Below, in pieces: positions 17,253 to 26,045 of a DNA stretch of 64,000 nt. The DNA lies in the NCBI RefSeq assembly GCF_014200015.1, contig NZ_JACHOT010000003.1, positions 372,001-436,000 on the forward strand, in the 5' to 3' direction. A model generated the notes under the pieces. The model did no database searches, had not been told where the DNA came from, and was given only the letters and a program-made list of their open reading frames with translations. Each line of letters opens with the position of its first letter. The stretch's first letter is position 1. Source of the stretch: Aminobacter niigataensis. Its GTDB lineage: Bacteria; Pseudomonadota; Alphaproteobacteria; Rhizobiales; Rhizobiaceae. The position numbers and the translations under genes are program-made.

Positions 17253-18362
17253 CTACCTCACCTTCACCCACTTCTGCTCGGCAAACGACTGCGCCATCGC
17301 ATGCACTGTGCGCTCGATCTCCAGGCCCTCGTCGAAGTCGATAACGCGCGCCGGCTGGCCGGCGATACGGGCGAGGAGTTCGCGGCATTCGATGGTCTTG
17401 AGATCGTTGAAGCCTAGGCCGTGCCCGGGGGCGGGGATGAACTTGCCGTAGGGCTCGTGGACGGGGGCGGCGAGGATGGTGCGATAACCCTGCTCGGTCG
17501 CACGGTCCGAGGTGACGTAGAGCTGGATCTCGTTGAAGCGCTCCTGGTCGAAGACGATCGAGCCCCTGGAGCCGAAGATCTGGACCTGGATGCGGCCCTT
17601 GCGGCCCCAGGCCGAGCGGTTGACCAAAAGCGTTCCGGAGACGCCGTTGTCGAGATGGATCAGGCTCGAGGCGATGTCGTAGGTCTCGACCGCGCGGCGG
17701 CCGCCGCCCGTTACCTGCCGATCCGGATAGGGTTTTGCCATGTCGCACATGACGCGCTCGACCCGGCCGAAGAGTGCCGAAATCAACGACAGCGGATGGA
17801 CGGCAAAGTCGTCGAGCGCGCCGTAGCCTGATGTCGCCTCGTGCTTCCAGAAGAACGGAGCGTCGGGATCGGCCATGAAGTCCTCGTCCATCTCGACGCG
17901 GAGATGGTTGACCTCGCCGATGACCTTCTCGCCGAGCAGTTGGCGGATGTGGCGGATGGCCGGGCTCTGGATGTAGTTGTAGCCGAGTACCGCTGTCTTG
18001 CCCGACTTGCGGGCGGCGGCGGCCATGGCTTCGGCCTCGGCGAGCGTCGGCGCCATCGGCTTTTCGCACCACAGGTGCTTGCCGGCTTCGAGGATGGCGA
18101 TGGCCATCTCGGGATGGAACTGGTTTGGCGTGGTCAGCGAGACGATCTCGACCTCGGGATCGGCGACGACAGCGCGCCAGTCACCCGAGGATTTCTCGAA
18201 ACCGAGCTCGGTGGCGCGGATCGCGGCGAGGCCGGCATTGGCCTCGCCGAGATGGACGAGCCTGACCTTCTCCACGTCGCCGAACACCGTGCGCACCGAA
18301 TTCCATGCCAGCGCATGGCACTTGCCCATGAAGCCGGTTCCGATAAGACCTACACCTGTCAC
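17253..18362 (-). CDS. Gfo/Idh/MocA-family oxidoreductase
   Basis: A 369-residue NAD(P)-dependent dehydrogenase of the sugar/inositol type. The Rossmann motif is at the N-terminus (VGLIGTGFMGKCHA), and the family EKP motif is in LWCEKPMAPTLAEAEAM. A conserved ALDDFAVHPLSL stretch holds the catalytic-region Asp and His (usual pattern DxGxHxxD/L). The GTG at 18362 was chosen because GGGAG lies just upstream and the Rossmann strand starts at once; a longer frame exists but lacks family similarity. It is divergent from an RpiR-type regulator with a dyad between them, suggesting control by that regulator. Substrate unknown. Confidence 0.9.
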   Translation of the reverse strand: MTGVGLIGTGFMGKCHALAWNSVRTVFGDVEKVRLVHLGEANAGLAAIRATELGFEKSSGDWRAVVADPEVEIVSLTTPNQFHPEMAIAILEAGKHLWCEKPMAPTLAEAEAMAAAARKSGKTAVLGYNYIQSPAIRHIRQLLGEKVIGEVNHLRVEMDEDFMADPDAPFFWKHEATSGYGALDDFAVHPLSLISALFGRVERVMCDMAKPYPDRQVTGGGRRAVETYDIASSLIHLDNGVSGTLLVNRSAWGRKGRIQVQIFGSRGSIVFDQERFNEIQLYVTSDRATEQGYRTILAAPVHEPYGKFIPAPGHGLGFNDLKTIECRELLARIAGQPARVIDFDEGLEIERTVHAMAQSFAEQKWVKVR

Positions 18363-18428
18363 TTCACGCTCTCCCGGTTTATAGAATGGGCATTTGCCGT
18401 TGACGGATTGAATAGTCGAATTTTGGCG

Positions 18429-18452
18429 AAAATGGAACATACGGTTCATTTT
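18429..18452. promoter_or_regulatory. Inverted repeat, probable operator of the RpiR-family regulator
   Basis: Arms AAAATGGAAC (18429-18438) and GTTCATTTT (18444-18452) are inverted around ATACG, with one extra G in the left arm. The site lies midway in the 140-bp gap between the divergent oxidoreductase and rpiR-type genes. The GGAA...TTC core resembles the GGAA-N6-TTCC pattern reported for a rhizobial RpiR-type repressor (IolR). Confidence 0.6.
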
Positions 18453-18502
18453 ATTTGGACAGCCCGTGGCGGCGGCGCTATGGTGGAATAGGCGGAGGCG
18501 GA

Positions 18503-19381
18503 ATGGACGACATGGCGGACACGGTTTCGGAGGCACTGCCGCGCGATTTCGAGGCGCTGAGGGCGCTGATCCTCGACCGCCGCGAAGGCCTGCCCAAGCG
18601 CATCGCCCAGGTGGCCGCCTATGCGCTCGACAATCCCGACGAGATCGCCTTCGGCACCGCCGCCAGCATCGCGAATTCGGCCGGGGTGCAGCCCTCGACG
18701 CTGATCCGCTTCGCCCAGCATCTCGGCTATGACGGATTCACCAGCCTGCAGCAGGTGTTCCGCGAACGATTGAGGGAGCGGACGACCTCCTATGAAGAGC
18801 GGCTGACCGTGGTGCGCGGCGAGGCCGACGACGGCACCAGCAACCGCCGCATCGTCGACGGCTTCCTGGCCGCGGCGAGCAAATCGATCGACGTGATGTC
18901 GCGCAATCTCGATGACGAGACGCTGGACCGCGCCATCGACCTGCTGAACGGCGCCGAGACCATCTACATCCTCGCCCGCCGCCGCTCCTACCCCGTCGCC
19001 AGCTACATCGCCTATGCGCTCGGCAAGCTCGGCGTGCGCAGCCAGCTGATCGAATCCGCCTCGGGCCTGAGCCCCGAAATCATCTCGTTTGCCAATTCCA
19101 GGGATGCGGTGATCGCCATCAGCTTCTCACCCTACGCCTCGGCGACGGTGGAGGAGGCACGGATACTTTCGGCGAACAACGTGCCCGTCATCGCCATCAC
19201 CGACAGCGCGTTCTCGCCGCTGGCGCAGTTCGCCAAGGTCTGGTTCGAGGTGGCGGAGGCCGATTTCGGCGGCTTCCGCTCGCTGGCCGCGACCATGGCT
19301 CTGGCGATGGGACTGACCGTCGGCGTGGCCGAGCTCAGGCGCGGCCGCAAAGGCAAGAAATCAGCCAATTCGAAGGGTTGA
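18503..19381 (+). CDS. MurR/RpiR-family transcriptional regulator
   Basis: A 292-residue regulator with an N-terminal RpiR helix-turn-helix domain (LPKRIAQVAAYALDNPDEIAF, then SIANSAGVQPSTLIRFAQHLGYDGF). A C-terminal SIS sugar-isomerase-like domain (about residues 125-260) contains AETIYILARRRSYPVA and VIAISFSPYASATVE, which normally bind phosphosugars. The ATG at 18503 follows GGAGGCGGA. It is divergent from a Gfo/Idh/MocA oxidoreductase and a near-perfect dyad lies between them. A role in regulating sugar, polyol or inositol-type catabolism is likely. The effector cannot be named. Confidence 0.92.
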   Translation: MDDMADTVSEALPRDFEALRALILDRREGLPKRIAQVAAYALDNPDEIAFGTAASIANSAGVQPSTLIRFAQHLGYDGFTSLQQVFRERLRERTTSYEERLTVVRGEADDGTSNRRIVDGFLAAASKSIDVMSRNLDDETLDRAIDLLNGAETIYILARRRSYPVASYIAYALGKLGVRSQLIESASGLSPEIISFANSRDAVIAISFSPYASATVEEARILSANNVPVIAITDSAFSPLAQFAKVWFEVAEADFGGFRSLAATMALAMGLTVGVAELRRGRKGKKSANSKG

Positions 19382-19521
19382 ACCACCGCCGTGGTGCGCT
19401 GGACGCATGGCAGCTTCCCGCTGTCGGCATGCCAGAATGCCCTTGAGGTGGAAAATAGTTGACGCAGGGGCGATAGTGGCTCAATCCCACTGTTAGCCAT
19501 CTATTGTATGAGAGAGCCCCC

Positions 19522-21363
19522 ATGCCTGCTTATCGTTCGCGCACCACCACCCACGGCCGCAACATGGCGGGCGCGCGTGGCCTATGGCGCGCCACCGGCA
19601 TGAAGGACACCGATTTCGGCAAGCCGATCATCGCCGTGGTCAACTCCTTCACCCAGTTCGTGCCGGGCCACGTCCACCTCAAGGACCTCGGCCAGCTCGT
19701 CGCCCGCGAGATCGAGGCGGCCGGCGGCGTGGCCAAGGAGTTCAACACCATCGCCGTCGACGACGGCATCGCCATGGGCCATGACGGCATGCTCTACTCG
19801 CTGCCGAGCCGCGAGATCATCGCCGACAGCGTCGAATACATGGTCAACGCGCATTGCGCCGACGCCATGGTCTGCATCTCCAATTGCGACAAGATCACGC
19901 CCGGCATGCTGATGGCCGCCATGCGCCTCAACATCCCGGCGGTGTTCGTTTCCGGCGGCCCGATGGAAGCCGGCAAGGTGGTGCTCGGTGGCAAGAACGT
20001 CGCGCTCGACTTGGTCGACGCCATGGTCGCGGCCGCCGACGACAAGGTTTCGGACGAGGACGTCAAGATCATCGAGCGCTCGGCATGCCCGACCTGCGGC
20101 TCGTGCTCGGGCATGTTCACCGCCAATTCGATGAACTGCCTGACCGAAGCGCTTGGCCTGTCGCTGCCCGGCAACGGCTCGACGCTGGCGACGCATGCCG
20201 ACCGCAAGCGCCTGTTCGTCGAAGCCGGCCACCTGATCGTCGACCTCGCACAGCGTTATTACGAGCAGGACGACGAAAGCGTTTTGCCGCGCAATATTGC
20301 CTCGAAAGGCGCGTTCGAAAACGCCATGGCGCTAGACATCGCCATGGGCGGGTCGACCAACACCGTGCTGCACATCCTGGCCACGGCACATGAAGGCGAG
20401 ATCGACTTCGACCAGGACGACATCGACGCGCTGTCGCGCAAGGTGCCGGTGCTGTGCAAGGTGGCTCCGGCCAAGGCCGACGTGCACATGGAAGACGTCC
20501 ACCGCGCCGGCGGTATTTTTGCCATCCTCGGCCAGCTCGACAAGGCCGGCCTGCTCAACCGCGACCTGCCGACGGTGCACACCGCAACGATCGGCGAAGC
20601 CATCGACCATTGGGACACCTCGCGGACCAAGAGCCAGGCAGTGCGCGACTTCTACCTCGCTGCTCCCGGCGGCGTGCCGACGCAGACGGCCTTCAGCCAG
20701 GATCGGCGCTGGGACGACCTCGACCTCGACCGGGAAAAGGGCGTCATCCGCTCGGCCGAACATGCCTTCTCCAAGGACGGCGGCCTGGCCATACTCAAGG
20801 GCAACATCGCGCGCGACGGCTGCGTGGTGAAGACCGCCGGCGTCGACGAGTCGATCCTGAAATTCTCCGGCCCGGCACGGGTGTTCGAGAGCCAGGACGC
20901 TTCCGTCAAGGCGATCCTCGCCAACGAGGTCAAGGCCGGCGACGTGGTGGTGATCCGCTACGAAGGCCCGAAGGGCGGCCCCGGCATGCAGGAGATGCTC
21001 TACCCGACGAGCTACCTCAAGTCGAAGGGCCTGGGCAAAGCCTGTGCGCTGCTGACCGACGGCCGCTTCTCGGGCGGCACCTCGGGCCTGTCGATCGGCC
21101 ACGTCTCGCCTGAGGCGGCAAATGGCGGCACGATCGGGCTGGTGCGCGAGGGCGACATCATCGACATCGACATCCCCAACCGCACCATCAGCCTGCGCGT
21201 CGACGAGGCCGAGCTGGCCACACGCCGTGCCGAGCAGGACGCCAAGGGCTGGAAGCCAGTTGAACTGCGCAAGCGCAAGGTGACCAAGGCGCTGAAGGCC
21301 TATGCCGCCTTCGCCACCTCGGCCGACCGCGGCGCCGTGCGCGACCTCGGCGACTTCGAGTAA
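19522..21363 (+). CDS. ilvD: Dihydroxy-acid dehydratase
   Basis: IlvD converts 2,3-dihydroxy-isovalerate and -methylvalerate to the 2-keto acids in valine, leucine and isoleucine synthesis. The 613-residue protein starts [20 protein letters not shown]. The Fe-S ligands appear in [12 protein letters not shown] and [19 protein letters not shown]. The conserved GRFSGGTSG loop is near the C-terminus. The ATG at 19522 follows GAGAGA and agrees with the family start; an in-frame TTG six codons earlier is less likely. A strong terminator follows. Cytoplasmic, transcribed alone. Confidence 0.98.
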   Translation: MPAYRSRTTTHGRNMAGARGLWRATGMKDTDFGKPIIAVVNSFTQFVPGHVHLKDLGQLVAREIEAAGGVAKEFNTIAVDDGIAMGHDGMLYSLPSREIIADSVEYMVNAHCADAMVCISNCDKITPGMLMAAMRLNIPAVFVSGGPMEAGKVVLGGKNVALDLVDAMVAAADDKVSDEDVKIIERSACPTCGSCSGMFTANSMNCLTEALGLSLPGNGSTLATHADRKRLFVEAGHLIVDLAQRYYEQDDESVLPRNIASKGAFENAMALDIAMGGSTNTVLHILATAHEGEIDFDQDDIDALSRKVPVLCKVAPAKADVHMEDVHRAGGIFAILGQLDKAGLLNRDLPTVHTATIGEAIDHWDTSRTKSQAVRDFYLAAPGGVPTQTAFSQDRRWDDLDLDREKGVIRSAEHAFSKDGGLAILKGNIARDGCVVKTAGVDESILKFSGPARVFESQDASVKAILANEVKAGDVVVIRYEGPKGGPGMQEMLYPTSYLKSKGLGKACALLTDGRFSGGTSGLSIGHVSPEAANGGTIGLVREGDIIDIDIPNRTISLRVDEAELATRRAEQDAKGWKPVELRKRKVTKALKAYAAFATSADRGAVRDLGDFE

Positions 21364-21384
21364 GTCCTGAAAGCAGTATCAAGC

Positions 21385-21412
21385 AAAGGGCCCGCATCGC
21401 GGGCCCTTTTTC
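21385..21412 (+). terminator. Intrinsic terminator of ilvD
   Basis: An 11-bp stem AAAGGGCCCGC/GCGGGCCCTTT with a 3-base loop is followed by TTTTC. It lies 21 bp after the ilvD stop codon. Confidence 0.92.
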
Positions 21413-21429
21413 GTTTTGGTGGCGGCTAT

Positions 21430-21448
21430 TTTCCTTCTTAAGCATCGC
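21430..21448. repeat. 19-bp direct repeat, left copy
   Basis: TTTCCTTCTTAAGCATCGC differs at one base from 22584-22602 in the same orientation. The two copies bracket the low-GC segment with the lipoprotein and the phage-like remnant. They could be attachment-site-like ends or a duplicated coding fragment. Confidence 0.5.
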
Positions 21449-21612
21449 TTCCATGAAGGCGACGCGCAGCATAGGCGTGAGGTCTGCAACAAACTGCTCT
21501 AGCCGCTCGCGAGGTGATAGGCGTTGGGCATCGCAGGCCTCTCGACTCCAATGGAATGTAGTGATTTGATCCGCAAGGCGATCAAACCAAGTTATCGCCA
21601 CAGGAGGGGGAA

Positions 21613-22080
21613 ATGAAGTACGGCGTCTACGCGGCGCCTATTCTTGCGCCGCTCATCCTTTCAGCTTGCGCCTACACACCAAAAGACGTTGCAGATCCAC
21701 AAGCCATCACGCTGAATGCGGCGTTGAATGACGTCGCGGACAGCCTCAACGACGTAAGAACCAGAACTGCGAATAGAGACAAGTTTGGCCTGCTTGTAGA
21801 CGAAGTGACGGTCACGTTTAACGTCAACTCAAAAGGCACCAACACAAACAAGTTGGCCCTCAATGTCGCCAATGTCCCGGTCTCGGGTGGCATACTTGGC
21901 GCATCAGCAGACAACACGCTTGTCGCCGAGGGCTACCGGGGTAACGTAATCGTTGTAAAATTCAAAAACCTCGCCACAGCGGATCTTAGTAAGGGCGACA
22001 AGGACTTCATTGATAAGTGCCTCAGGAACCCAAAGCCTGGCTGCGACGGCGTTGTCATGCGTGAACGCGTTGGGAAGTAG
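21613..22080 (+). CDS. Putative lipoprotein, trypco2-like domain, unknown function
   Basis: A 155-residue protein with a short signal ending in ILSAC (lipobox; lipidated Cys at residue 19). A region follows with the pattern ITLNAALNDVADSLNDVRTR...DEVTVTFNV. That layout, a short amphipathic helix then an alternating strand, resembles the trypsin-co-occurring domain 2 (trypco2) found in conflict-related proteins; this is by eye and weak. A C-terminal helix-rich tail has two Cys. The ribosome site AGGAGGGGG is excellent. GC content (about 53%) and codon use are clearly lower than in neighbours, suggesting transfer. Flanked by a degraded phage-like gene, so it may be a cargo gene. Confidence 0.65.
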   Translation: MKYGVYAAPILAPLILSACAYTPKDVADPQAITLNAALNDVADSLNDVRTRTANRDKFGLLVDEVTVTFNVNSKGTNTNKLALNVANVPVSGGILGASADNTLVAEGYRGNVIVVKFKNLATADLSKGDKDFIDKCLRNPKPGCDGVVMRERVGK

Positions 22081-22117
22081 CCGTTCAAGATTGATCAGCT
22101 ACTGCATCGTCGTCTAA

Positions 22118-22450
22118 CTACGCAGCACACCAAGCCTTCCACGCCATGACAGTTCCGGTGGGCGGGATCGGCGTCAGGTTGGTGGTGACGCGCTCGGCGC
22201 CGTCGATTACGGGCGTGTCGGTCAACTGCGGCTCTACTGCGGACGTGCGAACGTCACTATGTCTCCGGTCTCGAAGATCAGGACGCCGCCCTAGTAGCGC
22301 TGGTGCAGCCGTTTGACGGTGGCGGACAGTGGCCACGTTTCAACCGTCGCGGGCACCGGCGTCCACTCGTTGTGCGACGTGCCGAGGGTAACGCGCTTCA
22401 GCTAGACGTCACCCTGCTTGAACTCGTCCGGCAGTTCGGTCCCAACGCCC
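22118..22450 (-). pseudogene. Decayed phage-like gene remnant
   Basis: Read on the minus strand, one frame gives GVGTELPDEFKQGDV, a TAG stop, LKRVTLGTSHNEWTPVPAT, then further coherent sequence to a second TAG, and GGVLIFETGDIVTFARP. After a frameshift it continues as VEPQLTDTPVIDGAERVTTN to an end MAWKAWCAA. The pieces join into one protein-like sequence broken by two stop codons and one shift. The composition resembles a phage structural (tail or capsid-accessory) protein, but I cannot name the family. This occupies most of the 650-bp gap before the cystathionine beta-synthase gene. Confidence 0.55.
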
Positions 22451-22583
22451 TGCACTCGCCGATTGTGTATATCCTGTCGTCCATGACGACCCCTTGTAGG
22501 TGCTCCACTAGGTGGAGAGTCAACAACGCGTGACACTGAACTCACTTTGCCTGCGAATGGGAACTTCGCCTGGCGTCGCGGAA

Positions 22584-22602
22584 TTTCCTTCTCAAGCATC
22601 GC
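22584..22602. repeat. 19-bp direct repeat, right copy
   Basis: TTTCCTTCTCAAGCATCGC, one mismatch to 21430-21448. Both copies encode A-M-L-(K/E)-K-E when read on the minus strand, so duplicated coding fragments are an alternative to attachment sites. Confidence 0.5.
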
Positions 22603-22726
22603 CCGGAAACGAAATCGCTTGCCTTTGTTCGCAGGGGCCTGCGCCGGTAAATGCGGCCAGATCCGGCGGATGTCCCGACCGGCTGAGATGCGATATGTTC
22701 AGCACCCTGCCGAGGGAGACGCCGCC

Positions 22727-24115
22727 ATGAGCCGCCTGCACCCGCCCTTCAGGTCCGTGCTCGAGTTGATCGGCAACACGCCGGTCGTCGAGCTGACGCA
22801 ATTCGACACCGGGCCCTGCCGGCTGTTCATCAAGCTCGAAAGCCAGAACCCCGGCGGCTCGATCAAGGACCGCATCGCGCTGTCGATGATCGCGGCGGCC
22901 GAGCGCGAGGGCAAGCTGAAGCGCGGCGGCACCATCGTCGAGGCGACCGCCGGCAATACCGGGCTGGGGCTGGCGCAAGTCGGCATCCCCAAGGGCTACC
23001 GGATCATCCTCGTGGTGCCCGACAAGATGTCGCGCGAGAAGATCCAGCACCTGCGCGCGCTCGGCGCCGAGGTCCGGCTGACGCGCTCGGACGTGGGCAA
23101 AGGACATGCCGAATATTACCAGGACATGGCCGAGAAGATCGCCGCCGAGATTCCCGGCTCGTTCTACGTCAACCAGTTCGCCAATCCGGCCAACCCCGAG
23201 GCGCATGAGACGACGACCGGACCCGAGATCTGGGACCAGCTCGAAGGCGACGTGGACGCGGTGGTGGTCGGCGTCGGCTCCGGCGGCACGCTGACCGGGC
23301 TCGGCCGGTTCTTCGCCAAGGTGTCGCCCAAGACCGAGATGGTGCTGGCCGATCCTGTCGGCTCGGTGCTGGCGCCGCTGATCAAGACCGGCAAGATGGA
23401 AGAGGCTGGCAGCTGGACCGTCGAAGGCATCGGCGAGGACTTCGTGCCGCCGAATGCCGACCTGTCGCTGGTGAAGAAGGCCTATTCGGTCAACGACAAG
23501 GCAAGCATGCTGGCGGTGCGCGACCTGCTCGCCAAGGAAGGCATCCTGGCCGGCTCGTCGTCGGGCACGCTGCTGTCGGCAGCACTGCGCTACTGCCGCG
23601 AGCAGAGGACGCCGAAGCGAGTGGTGACCTTCGTCTGCGACAGCGGCAACAAGTATCTCTCCAAGGTGTTCGACGACTTCTGGCTGGCCGAACAGGGGCT
23701 GGCCGAGAAGGAGCAGCATGGCGACCTGAGCGACCTCGTGGCGCGCTCGCATCGCGAAGGCGGCACGGTGTTCGTCGGACCCGAGGACAATTTGCTCACC
23801 GCCTATGGCCGGATGCGGCGCGGGGACGTGTCTCAGCTGCCGGTGCTGGAGGACGGCAAGCTCGTCGGCATCATCGACGAGGGCGACATCCTGTCCAAGG
23901 TCGATGGTCCCTATGACAGCCGCTGGAACCGTTTCAACGCGCCCGTCTCGACCGCCATGGCGAAGGACCTGCACACGCTGCAGGCCAACCAGACGCTCGA
24001 TGCACTGCTGCCGATCTTCGACCGCAACGAAGTGGCGATCGTGTTCGACGGCGAAGAATTCGTCGGGCTGATCACCCGGGTCGACCTCATCAACCACCTC
24101 AGGCGGACAAAATGA
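22727..24115 (+). CDS. Cystathionine beta-synthase-type PLP enzyme with CBS domains
   Basis: A 462-residue PLP enzyme expected to condense serine with homocysteine to cystathionine. The catalytic domain has NPGGSIKDR with the PLP lysine K47, the phosphate-binding ATAGNTGLGLA and GSGGTLTGLGRFF. Two CBS modules follow (about residues 345-390 and 405-460: GTVFVGPEDNLLTAYGRMRRG and STAMAKDLHTL...VDLINHL). The CBS pair distinguishes it from plain cysteine synthase. The ATG at 22727 follows GAGGGAG and matches the family start. It overlaps the next gene by ATGA, so the two are translationally coupled. Cysteine synthase activity remains possible. Confidence 0.92.
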   Translation: MSRLHPPFRSVLELIGNTPVVELTQFDTGPCRLFIKLESQNPGGSIKDRIALSMIAAAEREGKLKRGGTIVEATAGNTGLGLAQVGIPKGYRIILVVPDKMSREKIQHLRALGAEVRLTRSDVGKGHAEYYQDMAEKIAAEIPGSFYVNQFANPANPEAHETTTGPEIWDQLEGDVDAVVVGVGSGGTLTGLGRFFAKVSPKTEMVLADPVGSVLAPLIKTGKMEEAGSWTVEGIGEDFVPPNADLSLVKKAYSVNDKASMLAVRDLLAKEGILAGSSSGTLLSAALRYCREQRTPKRVVTFVCDSGNKYLSKVFDDFWLAEQGLAEKEQHGDLSDLVARSHREGGTVFVGPEDNLLTAYGRMRRGDVSQLPVLEDGKLVGIIDEGDILSKVDGPYDSRWNRFNAPVSTAMAKDLHTLQANQTLDALLPIFDRNEVAIVFDGEEFVGLITRVDLINHLRRTK

Positions 24116-25278
24116 CGACACAGAAGAACCGGCTGGCATTTTCGACGCGCACCATCCATGGCGGCCAGAGCCACGACCCGACGACCGGTGCCGTCATGGT
24201 GCCGATCTACGCGACGTCGACCTACGGCCAGCAGAGCCCGGGCGTGCACAAGGGTTTTGAGTACGCCCGCAGCCAGAACCCGACGCGTTTTGCCTTCGAG
24301 CGAGCGATCGCCGACCTTGAAAGCGGCTCCGCCGGCTTCGCTTTCGCCTCCGGGCTGGCGGCGATCGGCACGGTGTTCGAACTGCTGGATAGCGGCGCGC
24401 ATATCGTCGCCACCGACGACATCTATGGCGGCACGTTCCGGCTGCTGGAACGGGTGCGCAAACGCTCGGCCGGGCTGCAAGTGACGTTCGTCGACTTCAC
24501 CGACCTTGCCGCCGTCGAGGCCGCGATCCGGCCGGAAACCAAGATGCTGTGGGTCGAGACACCGACCAACCCGCTGCTGCGCGTCGTCGACCTCGAAGGT
24601 GTGGCGGCTCTCGCCAAGCGCAAGGGCGTGCTTTCGGTCGCCGACAACACCTTCTGCAGCCCCTATCTGCAGCGGCCGCTGGAGCTCGGCATCGACATCG
24701 TCGTGCACTCGACGACCAAATATCTCAACGGCCATTCCGACATGGTCGGCGGCTGCGTGGTGGTGGGCGACAACAAGGACCTGCGCGACCAGCTGAAGTT
24801 CCTGCAGAACGCCATCGGCGCGATCTCGGGGCCGTTCGACAGCTTCCTCGCCCTGCGCGGCATCAAGACGCTGGCGCTGCGCATGGAGCGCCATTCGCAG
24901 AACGGGGCCAAGATCGCTCGCTGGCTGGAGGGTCGCAAGGACGTGCCCCGGGTGATCTATCCCGGTCTCGAAAGCCACCCACAGCACGCCATCGCCAAGG
25001 CGCAGATGTTTCATTTCGGCGGCATGATCACGGCCGAACTCGACCGCGATCTCGCCGGCACCAAGCGCTTCCTCGAACGCACCCAGCTGTTCACGCTGGC
25101 CGAAAGCCTCGGCGGGGTGGAGAGCCTGATCGAGCACCCGGCGCTGATGACGCATGGCTCGATCCCGGCGGAAAAGCGCGCCGAGATCGGCATCTCGGAT
25201 TCGCTGGTGCGGCTGTCGGCCGGCATCGAGGACGGCGACGACCTGATCGCCGACCTGGAGCAGGCGCTGGCGGGGTGA
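24112..25278 (+). CDS. Cystathionine gamma-lyase-type trans-sulfuration enzyme
   Basis: A 388-residue PLP enzyme of the Cys/Met metabolism family, predicted to cleave cystathionine to cysteine, ammonia and 2-oxobutyrate. The N-terminal FSTRTIHGGQ, the substrate/PLP loop YARSQNPTRFAFERAIADLE, and SVADNTF are present. The PLP lysine is K203 in HSTTKYLNGHSDMVGG. The C-terminal motif SLGGVESLIEHPALMTH is typical. Its ATG at 24112 overlaps the stop of the cystathionine beta-synthase gene. The two therefore form a reverse-transsulfuration operon making cysteine from homocysteine. Cystathionine beta-lyase or homocysteine-producing activity cannot be excluded on sequence alone. Confidence 0.92.
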   Translation: MTTQKNRLAFSTRTIHGGQSHDPTTGAVMVPIYATSTYGQQSPGVHKGFEYARSQNPTRFAFERAIADLESGSAGFAFASGLAAIGTVFELLDSGAHIVATDDIYGGTFRLLERVRKRSAGLQVTFVDFTDLAAVEAAIRPETKMLWVETPTNPLLRVVDLEGVAALAKRKGVLSVADNTFCSPYLQRPLELGIDIVVHSTTKYLNGHSDMVGGCVVVGDNKDLRDQLKFLQNAIGAISGPFDSFLALRGIKTLALRMERHSQNGAKIARWLEGRKDVPRVIYPGLESHPQHAIAKAQMFHFGGMITAELDRDLAGTKRFLERTQLFTLAESLGGVESLIEHPALMTHGSIPAEKRAEIGISDSLVRLSAGIEDGDDLIADLEQALAG

Positions 25279-25303
25279 GCCAGCAAGGCGCTTGGGCGGC
25301 AAG

Positions 25304-25483
25304 TACCCCCACCCCTTACCCTCCCCACAAGGGGGAGGGGGATTCTGCGGCACCGCAGCCACCAGATCTTTGACACATCGAACAAAGCGCCGACCTAATT
25401 CCTGGCTCGGACGGCAGGAGATCGCTCCGACGGCGGCAAACCTGGTCCCCTCCCCCTTGTGGGGAGGGGTTAGGGGTGGGGGT
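25304..25483. repeat. 180-bp palindromic element with inverted GC-rich arms
   Basis: Near-identical inverted arms of about 37 bp (25304-25340 and 25447-25483) hold runs of C and the core CTCCCCACAAGGGGGAG. They enclose 106 bp without a gene. Such C/G-rich arms flank small non-autonomous repeats that are common in rhizobia. It sits between convergent genes. Confidence 0.8.
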
Positions 25484-25508
25484 AGCTTCAAACTGGCCGT
25501 AGCCGACC

Positions 25509-25997
25509 TCAGGCGCTCTCGAAACCCACCAAAAACTTGCTGAGCAGTGCCCCGAGCACGGCGCGCTCCTCGGGGGCAAGCATTTCGACGATGCGCGACT
25601 GCGTCGCCACGTGGTCGGTGACGGCCGCGTCGATGGTGGCGAAACCCTTTTCAGTCAGCGAGACAATGAAGCTGCGGCGATCGTCGGGGTTGAGCCGGCG
25701 CTCGACCAGCCCTGCCTTTTCCAGCTGGTCGACGCGGTTGGTCATGGTGCCGGAGGTGATCATCATCGTTGCGGAGAGATCGCCCGGCGACAGCGCATAG
25801 GGCGCGCCGGAGCGGCGCAGCGTCGCCAGCACGTCGAAGCTGGCATAGTTCAGTCCGTGGGCGGCGAAGGTCTTTTCCATCTCGCGGCCGAGGTGCTGGG
25901 AGACCCGGTTGAGGCGGCCGATCAGCCCCATGGGCGCGACGTCGAGGTCGGGCCGTTCGCGGTTCCACTGGGCAAGAATGTCGTCGACGCGATCCAT
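25509..25997 (-). CDS. MarR-family transcriptional regulator
   Basis: A 162-residue winged-helix regulator. The MarR core spans roughly residues 45-130: ASFDVLATLRRSGAPYALSPGDLSATMMITSGTMTNRVDQLEKAGLVERRLNPDDRRSFIVSLTEKG, with the recognition helix TSGTMTNRVDQLEKAG and the wing DDRRS. It is divergent from an EamA-type exporter. Two perfect palindromes lie in the 88-bp gap, one near its own start, so it probably represses both itself and the exporter until a ligand binds. The ATG at 25997 was preferred over an in-frame TTG two codons upstream. Confidence 0.92.
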   Translation of the reverse strand: MDRVDDILAQWNRERPDLDVAPMGLIGRLNRVSQHLGREMEKTFAAHGLNYASFDVLATLRRSGAPYALSPGDLSATMMITSGTMTNRVDQLEKAGLVERRLNPDDRRSFIVSLTEKGFATIDAAVTDHVATQSRIVEMLAPEERAVLGALLSKFLVGFESA

Positions 25998-26018
25998 GGC
26001 CAAGCTTTCGGGAAAAAA

Positions 26019-26036
26019 TCTCTTGACGTCAAGAGA
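26019..26036. promoter_or_regulatory. MarR operator 1 (18-bp perfect palindrome)
   Basis: TCTCTTGACGTCAAGAGA is a perfect 18-bp palindrome, 21 bp from the marR start codon. Its core TTGACGTCAA is shared with a second palindrome 26 bp away (centre to centre), about two and a half helix turns. Confidence 0.8.
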
Positions 26037-26045
26037 ACTTATATT

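Noticed and set aside
21421-21601. Minus-strand frame starting at 21601 (about 60 codons, amphipathic)
   Set aside because: Runs through the ilvD terminator into ilvD antisense; may be a remnant but not supportable as a gene.
22547-22726. 60-codon N-terminal extension of the cystathionine beta-synthase
   Set aside because: Lies in the low-GC island, has no family similarity, and the ATG at 22727 has a good ribosome site.
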